A DNA stretch of 18,835 bases from NCBI GenBank assembly GCA_036390175.1, contig DASWCG010000400.1:1-18835 (forward strand), given 5' to 3'. Below the pieces are notes generated by a model. It did not search any database, had not been told where the DNA came from, and was given only the letters and a program-made list of their open reading frames with translations. Origin of the DNA: DASQHY01 sp036390175 (GTDB taxonomy: Bacteria > Acidobacteriota > Terriglobia > Acidiferrales > UBA7541). This document shows, in pieces, positions 1 to 7,665 of the stretch. Numbering within the stretch: the first letter of the stretch is position 1; each line of letters begins with the position of its first letter. Made by a program: the position numbers and the translations under genes.

Positions 1-255
1 ATTCCAGGTGAGCGCGCGATAGCGCAGGGGGCTCGGCAAATATACCGCTTCCACGCCATCCTCTTCCGTCCGCCATCCGAATTCGCAGCGGGTGGGAGCC
101 GAGGACATGCCCCGGACGATCCCGAAATCGGCAGTGAGCACTGTCACTTGATGGTCCCTTCGCGCCAACCCGCGCGCCAGTGCGCGCACCTTCACCGGCG
201 GACCACCCTTCTCGAGGAATGGAAAGTACGTTTCCGTGACCTTCAGGATACGCAT
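1..255 (-). CDS. Glycosyltransferase family 4 protein, N-terminal part (truncated by window edge)
   Basis: The frame is open from an ATG at 255 down to base 1, giving 85 residues with no stop. The protein begins MRILKVTETYFPFLEKGG and continues with PPVKVRALARGLARRDHQVTVLT. This is the typical GT4 (GT-B fold) N-terminus: a short first beta strand, a glycine-rich loop, then an amphipathic helix ending in a HxVTVLT strand. Enzymes of this family transfer sugars from nucleotide-sugar donors, usually during exopolysaccharide, O-antigen or glycolipid assembly at the cytoplasmic face of the membrane. The start lies inside the end of the upstream glycosyltransferase gene (13-base overlap), so the two are very likely translationally coupled in one operon. 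The acceptor and donor cannot be told, and the catalytic C-terminal half is outside the window. Confidence 0.8.
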   Translation of the reverse strand, partial: MRILKVTETYFPFLEKGGPPVKVRALARGLARRDHQVTVLTADFGIVRGMSSAPTRCEFGWRTEEDGVEAVYLPSPLRYRALTWN

Positions 256-1355
256 TGCTCTTTCAAAATTCTCTTCAATGCTTTGGCGAATTGTGCGAAT
301 TGGTACTCCCGCTCAACACGCCCCCGGCCGCGGGCGCCCATCTTTTTCCGGAGTTCGGGATCTCCGAGCAGCGTCGCCAGGGCGCTCGCGAGCTGCGGCA
401 CATCTCCATGAGGCACCAGGTACCCGGTGGCGCCGTCTTCGACAATCTCAGGCGCGCCCCCGTGGGCGCCGGCGATGACCGGCTTGCCGTACGCCATGGC
501 TTCGAGATAGACGAGGCCAAACCCCTCGCTGCGGCTGGGGAGCGCGAAAACATCGCACGCCGCGTAGCACCCGCCCAGTTCCTCCTGCGTCAGACCGCTG
601 AGAAAATGGACGTGCAGCGCAACGCCATGCTCTTCCGCAAGATTTTCGAGCCAGCCGCGATCGTCTCCCTCGCCGACGGCGACCAGGTGTATATCGGAAT
701 TATCCGTCAGAAGCCGGGGCAGTGCGGCGATCAGATGGTCCATCCCTTTGTACCGTTCGGAAGAGCCCCAGCGGCCCACGGTGAGAATCGAGCGGCCCTC
801 GGGATAGCCGACGGGCGCCGTCGGGGCCATGGGCAAGGCGGCGCGCGTGGCAAAGGCGGGGTCGAGCGCCCAAGGGAGGCGTCGGACGTTCAGCACCGGC
901 AGATTCTGTGTGTGGGCGGCGCGTTCGGCGGTGTCGCGGCTGGGCGCCAGGACCAGATTGGCGCGCTGCATCGCGAACCGGCGGAGATACGAAAGCGGCT
1001 TCCAGACTTCGATGCCATGCGTGCAGATGATGGAGTGCAGCCGCGGGCGTGCCAGCCTCATCGCCAGGACCACGGAGGCGAGATTGGGGTGCGCGGCAAT
1101 CACCACGCGCGCGCCGCGCCGGGATGCGCGCATCGCTGCGGTAACGAATCGCCGCTTCGAGCGGGCAAAGCCGGTGAATGTGCATTGAACGCCCGCGACG
1201 TCCAGGCTGTTCTCGCCCGAAGGGTCGTTCAGGCTGAGGAGCTCGCAAACCAGGTTGCGCTCGCGCGCAAAAGCAGCGGCCACTGCAGCCAGGTGCTGCC
1301 CCGCGCGCTGAACCCCGCCAGTTCCCAGCAGTTCGGGGAAAAGCCCCACAATCAT
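243..1355 (-). CDS. Glycosyltransferase family 4 (GT-B fold)
   Basis: A 370-residue protein starting MIVGLFPELLGTGGVQ, a normal length for the family. The open frame extends about 117 codons further upstream, but that extension has no family resemblance, so the ATG at 1355 before the first beta strand was chosen. The N-terminal half carries a GGVQR loop (residues 13-17). The C-terminal half has the donor-binding hallmarks: a strand-loop ILTVGRWGSSERYKG, a VAVGEGDD strand, and the E-x7-E type motif SRSEGFGLVYLEAMAYGKPVI followed by GAPEIVEDGATGYLV. These point to a retaining GT4 enzyme using a nucleotide sugar. It overlaps the next glycosyltransferase by 13 bases, so both probably build one surface glycan. 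The exact substrate is not readable from sequence. Confidence 0.88.
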   Translation of the reverse strand: MIVGLFPELLGTGGVQRAGQHLAAVAAAFARERNLVCELLSLNDPSGENSLDVAGVQCTFTGFARSKRRFVTAAMRASRRGARVVIAAHPNLASVVLAMRLARPRLHSIICTHGIEVWKPLSYLRRFAMQRANLVLAPSRDTAERAAHTQNLPVLNVRRLPWALDPAFATRAALPMAPTAPVGYPEGRSILTVGRWGSSERYKGMDHLIAALPRLLTDNSDIHLVAVGEGDDRGWLENLAEEHGVALHVHFLSGLTQEELGGCYAACDVFALPSRSEGFGLVYLEAMAYGKPVIAGAHGGAPEIVEDGATGYLVPHGDVPQLASALATLLGDPELRKKMGARGRGRVEREYQFAQFAKALKRILKEQCVS

Positions 1356-1536
1356 GACGGCCTGTCTCCAAGAGGGGAGGTTGAGGGCAAGACTGACGGT
1401 ATAGGTGTTCGGGCTGGCCGTCAAGAAACGGTATTGCCGGATGCTGCCAAATCGCAACTTTTCAATGTACGAATAATTTCGAAGGATGATCGGCAGAGGC
1501 GGACAGCGGAAATTTCCGGCTGAGCCAAAGATGGTT

Positions 1537-2607
1537 TCAGCGGACTCGTCGGCGGGAGATGAATTCTTCCAGGAGCAGGCGCGCAAGGCGCCTGGAATTG
1601 TGGCGGATGACGCCGTGCTCCTCCAGCAGGTCATCCGACACCACACGAACGCCGAGTTTTTGCAGTTCCTTGAAGTCGCATGCGACCGGCTCAGCGCCTT
1701 CCGCACGATAGCGGCGCGCCACGCCCGGCGACACGGGCTTGCGATTCACGATGACCCAGTCAATCAAGCGGCGCCGCGTGTGCTCGTGAATCGCGCGAAC
1801 GTGCTCGGCCAACGAGTACCCGGGGGTCTCGCCGGGCTGGGTCATCAAGTTGGCTATGTACACGCGAGTGGCGCGCGACTTCGCAACGGCCTCGGTGATT
1901 TGCGGAATCAGCAGGTTGGGGAGGACGCTGGTGTAGAGTGATCCGGGGCCAAGCAAAATCAAGTCGGCGCGGGCGATGGCTTCGAGCGTTTCGGGCAGGG
2001 GCCGCACGCGCCGCGGAACTAGACACACTCGCTGAATCCGGCGCTTGCTCCGGGAAATGCGGGTTTCGCCCAGGACGCGGCTGCCATTCTCGAGGACCGC
2101 TTCGAGGTTTACATTCTCAATCGTCGAAGGGAAGATGCGCCCGCGGATCGCCAGGACTTCGCCGCTCAATCGTACCGCTTCGTTGAAGTCTCCGGTGATG
2201 TGCGTCAGGGCGGTGAGAAACAAATTCCCGAAGCTATGCCCGCGCAAGCCCCGCCCGGCGTGAAACCGGTATTGGAACAGGCGGCCCAGAAGCGCTTCGT
2301 CCCCCGAGAGCGCCACCATGCAGTTGCGTATGTCGCCGGGAGGCAGGATGCGGTATTCGCGGCGCAGGCGGCCCGAGCTGCCCCCATCGTCCGTGACTGT
2401 CACGATGGCGGCAAGGTCTGCGATGGGCCGGTCGGACTTCGGACGCTTCTTTTCTCCGCGGCGACGGCCCCAGCGCTCGCCCCGCCGCGACACATGTTCC
2501 TTCAATCCGCGCAGCAGCGTCGAAAGACCCGTGCCTCCGCCAAGCGCCACAATGCGCACCGGCTTGGCGGAATTCGACGGATCCGAAGGCGCAGGACTTG
2601 CTTTCAA
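1537..2607 (-). CDS. yvcK: YvcK/CofD-like protein (gluconeogenesis factor family)
   Basis: A 356-residue protein of the YvcK family, relatives of the CofD 2-phospho-lactate transferase that bind UDP-sugars. In Bacillus, YvcK is needed for growth on gluconeogenic carbon sources and for normal cell-wall synthesis. Visible marks are the N-terminal GGGTGLSTLLRGLK loop (residues 23 onward), the DDGGSSGRLRRE motif, PPGDIRNCMVAL, GHSFGNLFLTAL, LGPGSLYTSVLPNLL and IANLMTQPGET. A basic insertion of about 20 residues (HVSRRGERWGRRRGEKKR) sits between the first helix and the DDGGSSG strand and is longer than in the Bacillus protein as I recall it. The start codon is TTG at 2607 with no clear Shine-Dalgarno. 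A GTG at residue 17 is the alternative. It lies 24 bases after the TPR gene and is probably cotranscribed with it. Confidence 0.93.
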   Translation of the reverse strand: MKASPAPSDPSNSAKPVRIVALGGGTGLSTLLRGLKEHVSRRGERWGRRRGEKKRPKSDRPIADLAAIVTVTDDGGSSGRLRREYRILPPGDIRNCMVALSGDEALLGRLFQYRFHAGRGLRGHSFGNLFLTALTHITGDFNEAVRLSGEVLAIRGRIFPSTIENVNLEAVLENGSRVLGETRISRSKRRIQRVCLVPRRVRPLPETLEAIARADLILLGPGSLYTSVLPNLLIPQITEAVAKSRATRVYIANLMTQPGETPGYSLAEHVRAIHEHTRRRLIDWVIVNRKPVSPGVARRYRAEGAEPVACDFKELQKLGVRVVSDDLLEEHGVIRHNSRRLARLLLEEFISRRRVR

Positions 2608-2631
2608 GGGGAACCGATCCCGCCCGCAGGC

Positions 2632-3267
2632 TTACCCAGCAGACCCGTCGCGCTCGGGATAGAGCAGCTCGGTGAAGCGTGGATCTTCCTGGAGGAAGGC
2701 GAAGTCTTCGTCATTGCGTGCGTGGTAGCGGTTTTCCGGGCGCAACTCGATCGCCGTCTTCAAATTGCTCATCGCGGCATCGGCTTCGCCGGTGAGGCAA
2801 TCGAGCGCGGCCATGGCGTAATATATGAAGTCGGCCTTCGGCGAAAGCTTCCGCGCGCGCAGCAAGTGTTCGCGCGCCTCATCCCAGCGGCCCAGGTTCA
2901 TCATGGTCACGCCCTGCTGATAATGATCTTCCGGCGTGCGCGGATTGTGTTCCGCGATGCGGCTCATGCGCTGCTCCACCACGCGCAAATGCATTTGTGC
3001 GCGGTCGGCAAATTCTTTGCTCGGACCCGTGACGACTTTTTCCAGCTCCTGCTTGGCCTTCTGATATTTCTGCTGGTGCAGCAGCAGAACGGCCTCTTCG
3101 TAAAGCTTGAGCTGAGCCTGCACCAACGGGTCAACCAACTCAACGGCTCGCTTGGAAGAACCGGAACTTCGAGACAACCCCTTTTGTTTCAGAGGCTTAG
3201 CGTGGGCTCGGGCAGCTGATGAGGACCGCCCGCTTCGTCCCGCACGCGGCCTTCCTGCTTTCGTCAT
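2632..3267 (-). CDS. Tetratricopeptide repeat protein
   Basis: A 211-residue protein with an Arg/Lys/Ser/Ala-rich, probably disordered first 40 residues and no signal peptide. The remainder is helical and TPR-like. One clear repeat reads DHYQQGVTMMNLGRWDEAREHLLRARKLSP; a second follows around ADFIYYAMAALDCLTGEADAAMSNLKTAIELRP; a more degenerate one precedes them near YEEAVLLLHQQKYQKAKQELEKVV. TPRs are protein-interaction scaffolds, so no enzyme activity is expected. The end, NDEDFAFLQEDPRFTELL, is a motif that often closes acidobacterial TPR proteins (from memory). It is the first gene of a minus-strand unit with yvcK. No strong Shine-Dalgarno precedes the ATG. Confidence 0.8.
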   Translation of the reverse strand: MTKAGRPRAGRSGRSSSAARAHAKPLKQKGLSRSSGSSKRAVELVDPLVQAQLKLYEEAVLLLHQQKYQKAKQELEKVVTGPSKEFADRAQMHLRVVEQRMSRIAEHNPRTPEDHYQQGVTMMNLGRWDEAREHLLRARKLSPKADFIYYAMAALDCLTGEADAAMSNLKTAIELRPENRYHARNDEDFAFLQEDPRFTELLYPERDGSAG

Positions 3268-3463
3268 GACCGGATGCTAGCAGAGGGCGAAGAAAAGGTC
3301 AACGCGGCCTGCATAGTAACCGAAAGTGAAAGGGCTCAGTGTCAAGTTGGGGCAGCGTCGAAATCCGCACAAAGAAAGAAAAAATGTGCCCAAAGCGCGT
3401 ACTCGATTGTTTAAACTCAGGTGACACAAGCAGGTGGGAGCGCTGGCCTGCCCAGGGGCCCTG

Positions 3464-3472
3464 TGCTATAAG
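3464..3472 (+). promoter_or_regulatory. Extended -10 promoter element for mglA
   Basis: TGCTATAAG matches the extended -10 pattern TGnTATAAT in all but the last base. It lies 28 bases before the GTG chosen as the mglA start, giving a short leader. No good -35 is seen, as is common with extended -10 promoters. It lies downstream of the more distal in-frame ATG at 3434, which argues against that start. Confidence 0.5.
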
Positions 3473-3499
3473 TACGTTCTCTGGATTGACGGGATAACT

Positions 3500-4087
3500 G
3501 TGCCTTTTATCAATTTTCCTGCCCGCGAAATTAACTGCAAGCTCGTGTACTACGGTCCAGGTTTGGGTGGAAAAACCGCCAATCTCCAGTGGATCTACGA
3601 CCACACCGTGCAGAACAACAAAGGGAAGATGATTTCCCTGGCGACCGAAACCGACCGGACGTTGTTCTTCGATTTTCTTCCGCTGGACCTGGGCACCGTG
3701 CGAGGGTTCAAGACGCGCTTCCATCTGTACACCGTTCCCGGGCAGGTGTTCTATGAGGCCAGCCGGAAACTGATTTTGAAAGGCGCCGACGGCGTGGTAT
3801 TCGTCGCGGATTCGCAGGCCGAGCGTATGGACGCCAACCTCGAGACGTTGGACAACTTGCAGGAGCATCTCAAGGAACACAATCTCGCCTTCGCCTCGAT
3901 TCCCTACGTCCTCCAGCTCAACAAGCGCGATCTGCCGAATATCCTCTCCGTCGCGGAGTTGAGGAAGCAATTAAACCAAAAGGGCGAGCCGGCGCTCGAG
4001 GCCGTTGCCGTCACAGGGCACGGCGTCTTCGAGACGCTGCGCGCATTGGCGAAGATGGTCCTCGCCGAACTGAAAAAAGGCGCTTAG
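3500..4087 (+). CDS. mglA: MglA family small Ras-like GTPase
   Basis: A 195-residue protein, the usual MglA length, nearly collinear with the Myxococcus protein as remembered. Beginning at GTG 3500 it reads (M/V)PFINFPAREINCKLVYYG, matching the canonical MSFINYxxREINCKIVYYG start. The open frame continues 22 codons upstream to an ATG at 3434, but those residues lack homology and precede the probable promoter. Motifs: P-loop GPGLGGKTANLQ, switch region LATETDRTLFFDFLPLDLG, the MglA-specific YTVPGQ (Thr where most Ras-like GTPases have Asp), ADSQAERM, and the guanine-specificity motif LNKRDLP. MglA marks a cell pole in its GTP form and steers motility or polarity, with MglB as its GAP; no mglB is in this window. 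The gene converges on the TonB-domain gene with only four bases between stop codons. Confidence 0.95.
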   Translation: MPFINFPAREINCKLVYYGPGLGGKTANLQWIYDHTVQNNKGKMISLATETDRTLFFDFLPLDLGTVRGFKTRFHLYTVPGQVFYEASRKLILKGADGVVFVADSQAERMDANLETLDNLQEHLKEHNLAFASIPYVLQLNKRDLPNILSVAELRKQLNQKGEPALEAVAVTGHGVFETLRALAKMVLAELKKGA

Positions 4088-4091
4088 GCGA

Positions 4092-5342
4092 CTATTTCAG
4101 TCGAAAAGTAATTTCGATTGGACAGATCGTGGGGACCGGTTTTCCATCTGGTCCCGTGGCCGGTTTGAACCGCCAAGTCCTGACTGCTCTAATTGCCTCC
4201 TCAATGAATCCATGTTCAGGACCTTGGATGACCCTGATATCGATGGCTCTTCCCTCAGGAGTGATCACAGCCTGCAGAACGACCTTGGCCGACCTTATTT
4301 TGGCGCGTTTCGCTTCTTCTGGATACTGCGGAGCTGGACAGCTAGTACACTGCGGATATGTAACTCCCCCTTGTCCTGGCCGGGCCAAAGCGAAAGGCGT
4401 TTGAGACGCTGTTTCCGAGAGCAAGCGGAAAGTCACTTCCACTGGGACGCGCACGGCTACAGGTTTTCCGTCCTTCTCGGCTGCTTTAAATCTCCACTCT
4501 TGAACTTCCAGAATTGCTTGCTTTGTCAGACCGAACGGGGCGCCCTGAATTACCTTGATGGCGGTCGCATGGCCCTCCACCGTTACAATTACAGATAATT
4601 TTATGGTGCCGGAATACTTTGCCATTCGAGCAAGATCCGAGTACTGCGGGGTAGGACAGTAGACGCAGGAGGGATTGGAAACCCCGTCCTTGCTGGCAGC
4701 GAGGATGCCAGGTTCCGGCTCGATCGCTTCTGCCTCAGGTTCCGGAGATTGCACCTCTTTGGCCAAGAGTTCACGCATCGGGTCCGTTGTCGTCAGTGTT
4801 GCATCCAGTGTTTTCTTCCTCTTGCGCCCGAAAGCACGGACGGAGAGTATTAGATTTCCATCCGATCCTTTCACTAGAAATCCTGTCAGGGTTTCGTCGG
4901 CGCCTGCCTTTTTGGCCACATACAAGCTCATTTCTTTGTTCAGGAGCGACTCCCGGGTAATCTCCTCCTCCTTGAGGATCGTGGCGACTTGAGTTCGATC
5001 CGCGACAACAAAGCTACCGGCGTAGCTGGAGAGAGATTCAGAGAACTCATTGGCCAATAGGACCCCCAGCTCACTTACTTGCGTAGAGTCCGCGATAGGA
5101 AAATCCATAACCAGCAGTTTCCGTCCGGCGGGGTTAGTCTCGGATTTGTGCAACTGTTCCGCCACGCGGGAAGCCAGCTTGTTAATTTGGGCGCGCGTCT
5201 CTGGAGGCAGTACGGAATCTTGCGTCTGCGACCTAAACGCAGGGTCGATTTGCGGGGGCGGCTGCTGCGTTTGGCCGGCAAGGCCCAAGGGCAGCAGGAT
5301 GCTGAGGCAGAGTAAGCTCGTCAAATGAGTTAGCCGCGCCAT
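4092..5342 (-). CDS. Secreted protein with tandem TonB C-terminal domains
   Basis: A 416-residue protein starting MARLTHLTSLLCLSILLPLGLAGQ, a clear signal peptide. A TTG start 15 codons upstream (5387) is possible but would put a poorer sequence before the signal. After a Pro/Gln-rich linker, residues about 75-175 (RKLLVMDFPIADSTQVSELG and onward) resemble the alpha/beta domain of CsgG/FlgO-like envelope proteins; this is weak. Two TonB C-terminal domains follow, each introduced by a CxxCPxPQY motif (C226/C229 and C332/C335) and each ending in an EWRFKAA or TWRFKPA strand and EVTFRL or EITFRL. TonB C-terminal domains normally bind TonB boxes of outer-membrane receptors, but there is no long Pro-rich periplasmic span, so an energy-transducing role is doubtful. 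The paired cysteines could form disulfides or bind metal. Confidence 0.82.
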   Translation of the reverse strand: MARLTHLTSLLCLSILLPLGLAGQTQQPPPQIDPAFRSQTQDSVLPPETRAQINKLASRVAEQLHKSETNPAGRKLLVMDFPIADSTQVSELGVLLANEFSESLSSYAGSFVVADRTQVATILKEEEITRESLLNKEMSLYVAKKAGADETLTGFLVKGSDGNLILSVRAFGRKRKKTLDATLTTTDPMRELLAKEVQSPEPEAEAIEPEPGILAASKDGVSNPSCVYCPTPQYSDLARMAKYSGTIKLSVIVTVEGHATAIKVIQGAPFGLTKQAILEVQEWRFKAAEKDGKPVAVRVPVEVTFRLLSETASQTPFALARPGQGGVTYPQCTSCPAPQYPEEAKRAKIRSAKVVLQAVITPEGRAIDIRVIQGPEHGFIEEAIRAVRTWRFKPATGPDGKPVPTICPIEITFRLK

Positions 5343-5411
5343 AAGACACCAAATAATACACCCACGCAGAGTTAGTGCGAATTTCAAGTGAGAGTTGCCA
5401 ATCCGAAAGAC

Positions 5412-5786
5412 TTACGCGAAGCTGGCGAGCGCAGTGGCTTCGTTGTCGAACGTGGGAATGGCCTCGACCAGGCGCGTAACCGTCAGCGCGTCCCGGACGC
5501 GCCCCTTGCCGCAGAGCAACCGCAGGCTGCCGCCGGTGCGCGAAAGGGTGATGGAGTTGCGCACCAGGGACGATATGCCGGAGCTGTCAATCTGCTGGAC
5601 GTCGTTGAGATTGACGAGGATTTTGTTCCAGCCGTGCTCGGCGAGATAGCGCAACTCATGATGCAGGCGGTCGCTCGACTCGCCGATGGTGATGCGGCCG
5701 CTGGCGTCGAGGATGCGCACGTTGCCGGCTTCGCGAATCGAGATGTTGACGCTCACTTCGGCTCCATTCCCGGTGCGTCTCGCCAT
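5412..5786 (-). CDS. STAS-domain anti-sigma factor antagonist (SpoIIAA-like)
   Basis: A 124-residue single STAS domain. The core reads ISIREAGNVRILDASGRITIGESS, then ILVNLNDVQQIDSSGISSLV, where DSSG (residues 67-70) holds the serine that is phosphorylated in SpoIIAA-type antagonists. The C-terminal strand-helix is GGSLRLLCGKGRVRDALTVTRL. When unphosphorylated, such proteins bind an anti-sigma kinase and free a sigma factor, or act in stressosome-like switches. No partner kinase is adjacent, so the regulon is unknown. The ATG at 5786 has a weak GGAG just upstream. A tRNA-Arg gene lies upstream on the same strand. Confidence 0.88.
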   Translation of the reverse strand: MARRTGNGAEVSVNISIREAGNVRILDASGRITIGESSDRLHHELRYLAEHGWNKILVNLNDVQQIDSSGISSLVRNSITLSRTGGSLRLLCGKGRVRDALTVTRLVEAIPTFDNEATALASFA

Positions 5787-5867
5787 CGCTCCGCGGCCCC
5801 GGGGAAACGCGCATTATACGACGGGTGAGCATCACGCGCACCGGTTCGTTGCCGAGAGAAAAAGATG

Positions 5868-5944
5868 TGGCGCGCCCGGAGAGACTCGAACTCCCGACCC
5901 TCTGCTTCGAAGGCAGACGCTCTATCCAACTGAGCTACGGGCGC
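5868..5944 (-). tRNA. tRNA-Arg (anticodon TCG)
   Basis: The reverse complement folds into a complete cloverleaf of 77 nt including an encoded CCA. The acceptor stem is GCGCCCG/CGGGCGC (7 perfect pairs) with discriminator G, the D arm is GCTC...GAGC, the anticodon arm is TCTGC-CTTCGAA-GCAGA with anticodon TCG, and the T arm is GGGAG-TTCGAGT-CTCTC. TCG reads CGA and possibly other CGN arginine codons. A T-rich stretch directly follows the CCA and may terminate transcription. Confidence 0.96.
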
Positions 5945-6110
5945 GTTGCCAAATAGACTAACCTACACGGCTTCCTTGTCCAAGCGCGTTCACCGCGAAT
6001 CCTCAGAGGTCTGAAGTGTTCCTTGCGAAGCCGCGCAAGAATCGCTCGAGGAGATTTGATTTTTTATTGCTCTCCATGTATCCAATTTATGCGAGACCCC
6101 GGGGGAACAA

Positions 6111-6371
6111 ATGCCACGCTATCTATCCACGCACACGCTTGCTTGCCTGACGCGCCAGGGAGCCGAAGCGCTGAACGAAAAGCTGAACGCAGCCAGTGCC
6201 GTCAAGACTCGGCGCGTGTTGGTGAACATGGTCGAGGGGAAAATGGTTGTCGAGTTTGAAGCCAAGGACCGCGAAACTCTGGAAGCTTGGCTGCGTGCGG
6301 AGGGCTTTCACTACGACCTGCTGTTGCGCATTGAGTTCGAGAGCACCGGCGCGGGGCTGGCGCCAATCTAG
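6111..6371 (+). CDS. Hypothetical small protein
   Basis: An 86-residue protein starting MPRYLSTHTLACLTRQGAEAL, with a good Shine-Dalgarno (GGGGGAA) just upstream of the ATG. I do not recognise a named family. The pattern suggests a small alpha/beta fold: a helix with LTRQGAEALNEKLNAA, two beta strands (RRVLVNMVEGKMVVEFEA), a helix (RETLEAWLRAEGF) and a final strand (YDLLLRIEFE). There is no signal peptide, membrane segment or metal-binding cluster. It stands alone, with tRNA-Arg upstream on the other strand and the sulfurtransferase 145 bases downstream. AT-rich sequence around 6055-6095 may hold its promoter. Confidence 0.7.
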   Translation: MPRYLSTHTLACLTRQGAEALNEKLNAASAVKTRRVLVNMVEGKMVVEFEAKDRETLEAWLRAEGFHYDLLLRIEFESTGAGLAPI

Positions 6372-6516
6372 CGAGGCAAGTTGCGGGGAATCAGTGAGTT
6401 ATGGCCGCGTATCGTTTTGCTTGCGCCGGGAATCGAATGTTGATAGTTTTGGGGGTGATTCTCAGCGGGACACTCCACCAAGGCCCGTTTCCCTGGCGAA
6501 ATGGGGGAAGGAAATC

Positions 6517-7383
6517 ATGGCAGACTACGCTCATCCCGAAGTACTGGTTTCTACAGACTGGGTGGCCACGCGCACCAACGATGCGAAGATTCGCATCGTG
6601 GAAGTGGACGTGGACACCTCCGCTTACGATTCAGGACACGTCCAAGGCGCGGTGGCCTGGAACTGGCAGACCGAGCTCCAGGACGCTCTGCGGCGCGATT
6701 TGGCCGAGCCGCGCGCGTTTGAGGAGCTGCTCGGGCGCGCGGGCATTTCGCCGGAGACGACCATTGTTCTCTACGGTGACAACAACAATTGGTTTGCGGC
6801 GTGGGCCTTTTGGCAACTGAAGTACTACGGCCACGACCGCGTGCTGATCATGAACGGCGGGCGAAAAAAGTGGCTCGAAGAGAAGCGCCCGCTGACCAAC
6901 GACAAGCCAAGCTATCCGCCGGCAACATACAAGGCCAAGCAGCCGAACGCGGCGATTCGAGCGAAGCGTGACCAAATCTTCGCGGTTCTCGATAAGCGCT
7001 CGCCCGCGCAAATGGTGGACGTCCGCTCCGTGGATGAGTTCACCGGGAAAATCATCGCGCCGCCGGGCATGACCGAGACGGCGCAGCGCGGCGGCCACAT
7101 TCCCGGCGCGCAGAACATTCCCTGGTCGCAGGCGGTCAATGAAGACGGCACATTCAAATCGGCCGAGGCGCTGAAGCAGCTTTACGGCGCGAAAGGAATC
7201 AGCGGCAACCAGGAGGTCATCGCCTATTGCCGCATCGGCGAGCGCAGCTCGCATACCTGGTTCGTGCTGAAATACCTGCTCGGCTTCGACAAGGTTCGCA
7301 ACTACGACGGCTCGTGGACCGAATGGGGCAATCTGGTCGGCGCTCCCATAGAAAAAGAAACTGCCGCCGCCGCCGCGCGATAA
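6517..7383 (+). CDS. Thiosulfate sulfurtransferase (two-domain rhodanese)
   Basis: A 288-residue protein of two rhodanese domains, typical for thiosulfate sulfurtransferases such as mycobacterial CysA2. It moves the sulfane sulfur of thiosulfate to cyanide or thiol acceptors through a Cys-persulfide. The inactive N-terminal domain includes VEVDVDTSAYDSGHVQGAVAWNW and VLYGDNNNWFAAWAFWQLKYYGH. The active C-terminal domain has MVDVRSVDEF, GGHIPGAQNIPW and the active-site loop YCRIGERSSHTWFVL with catalytic Cys238. The open frame extends further upstream, but the ATG at 6517 follows a strong GGGGGAAGGA Shine-Dalgarno and starts the conserved MADYAHPEVLVSTDWV. It ends in an Ala-rich tail, and a factor-independent terminator follows. 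Probably monocistronic. Confidence 0.93.
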   Translation: MADYAHPEVLVSTDWVATRTNDAKIRIVEVDVDTSAYDSGHVQGAVAWNWQTELQDALRRDLAEPRAFEELLGRAGISPETTIVLYGDNNNWFAAWAFWQLKYYGHDRVLIMNGGRKKWLEEKRPLTNDKPSYPPATYKAKQPNAAIRAKRDQIFAVLDKRSPAQMVDVRSVDEFTGKIIAPPGMTETAQRGGHIPGAQNIPWSQAVNEDGTFKSAEALKQLYGAKGISGNQEVIAYCRIGERSSHTWFVLKYLLGFDKVRNYDGSWTEWGNLVGAPIEKETAAAAAR

Positions 7384-7401
7384 CCGCGAACTCCGTTGTG
7401 G

Positions 7402-7427
7402 CTCACCATCTTAGGGTGAGGTTTTTT
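7402..7427 (+). terminator. Rho-independent terminator of the sulfurtransferase gene
   Basis: The stem CTCACC/GGTGAG with a 7-nt loop is followed by G and six T residues (7422-7427). It lies 18 bases after the sulfurtransferase stop codon. Confidence 0.8.
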
Positions 7428-7583
7428 CTCGCGCTCTTGTGCCCTGTGCTACTCGTGGCGCAAAGCCGTCATGGAATCTACGCGCACGGCACGCCAGGCC
7501 GGCGGCCCGCACGCGACCACTGACACGCCTGCCGAAAAATGTTTCATGGCCGGACGAGCCATTCCTGCAGGGGGACCGCAAAA

Positions 7584-7599
7584 TGTTTCACGTGAAACA
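7584..7599. promoter_or_regulatory. parS: parS site (ParB/Spo0J binding)
   Basis: TGTTTCACGTGAAACA is the exact 16-bp consensus of chromosomal parS, bound by ParB for origin segregation and SMC loading. The palindrome continues perfectly by three A/T pairs on each side (7581-7602). It lies in the convergent intergenic region between the sulfurtransferase and a minus-strand secreted protein gene, so it is not coding. A left half-site, AAAATGTTTCA, recurs at 7536-7546, 44 bases upstream. No parA or parB gene is in the window. Chromosomal parS sites normally cluster near oriC, so the region may be origin-proximal (inference). Confidence 0.93.
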
Positions 7600-7665
7600 T
7601 TTCGCTGCTAACTTATTGATTCTAAAGAACGATTATGAGCATTCGGCAGGCAGTTCGGGGTCCTA

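Noticed and set aside
255..1523. Long plus-strand ORF opposite the glycosyltransferase
   Set aside because: Antisense shadow of a well-supported GT4 gene in GC-rich DNA; composition is Arg/Ala/Gly-rich with no motif.
3434..3499. Upstream ATG start for mglA
   Set aside because: The 22 extra residues have no match to the MglA N-terminus, and the likely extended -10 promoter lies downstream of that ATG.
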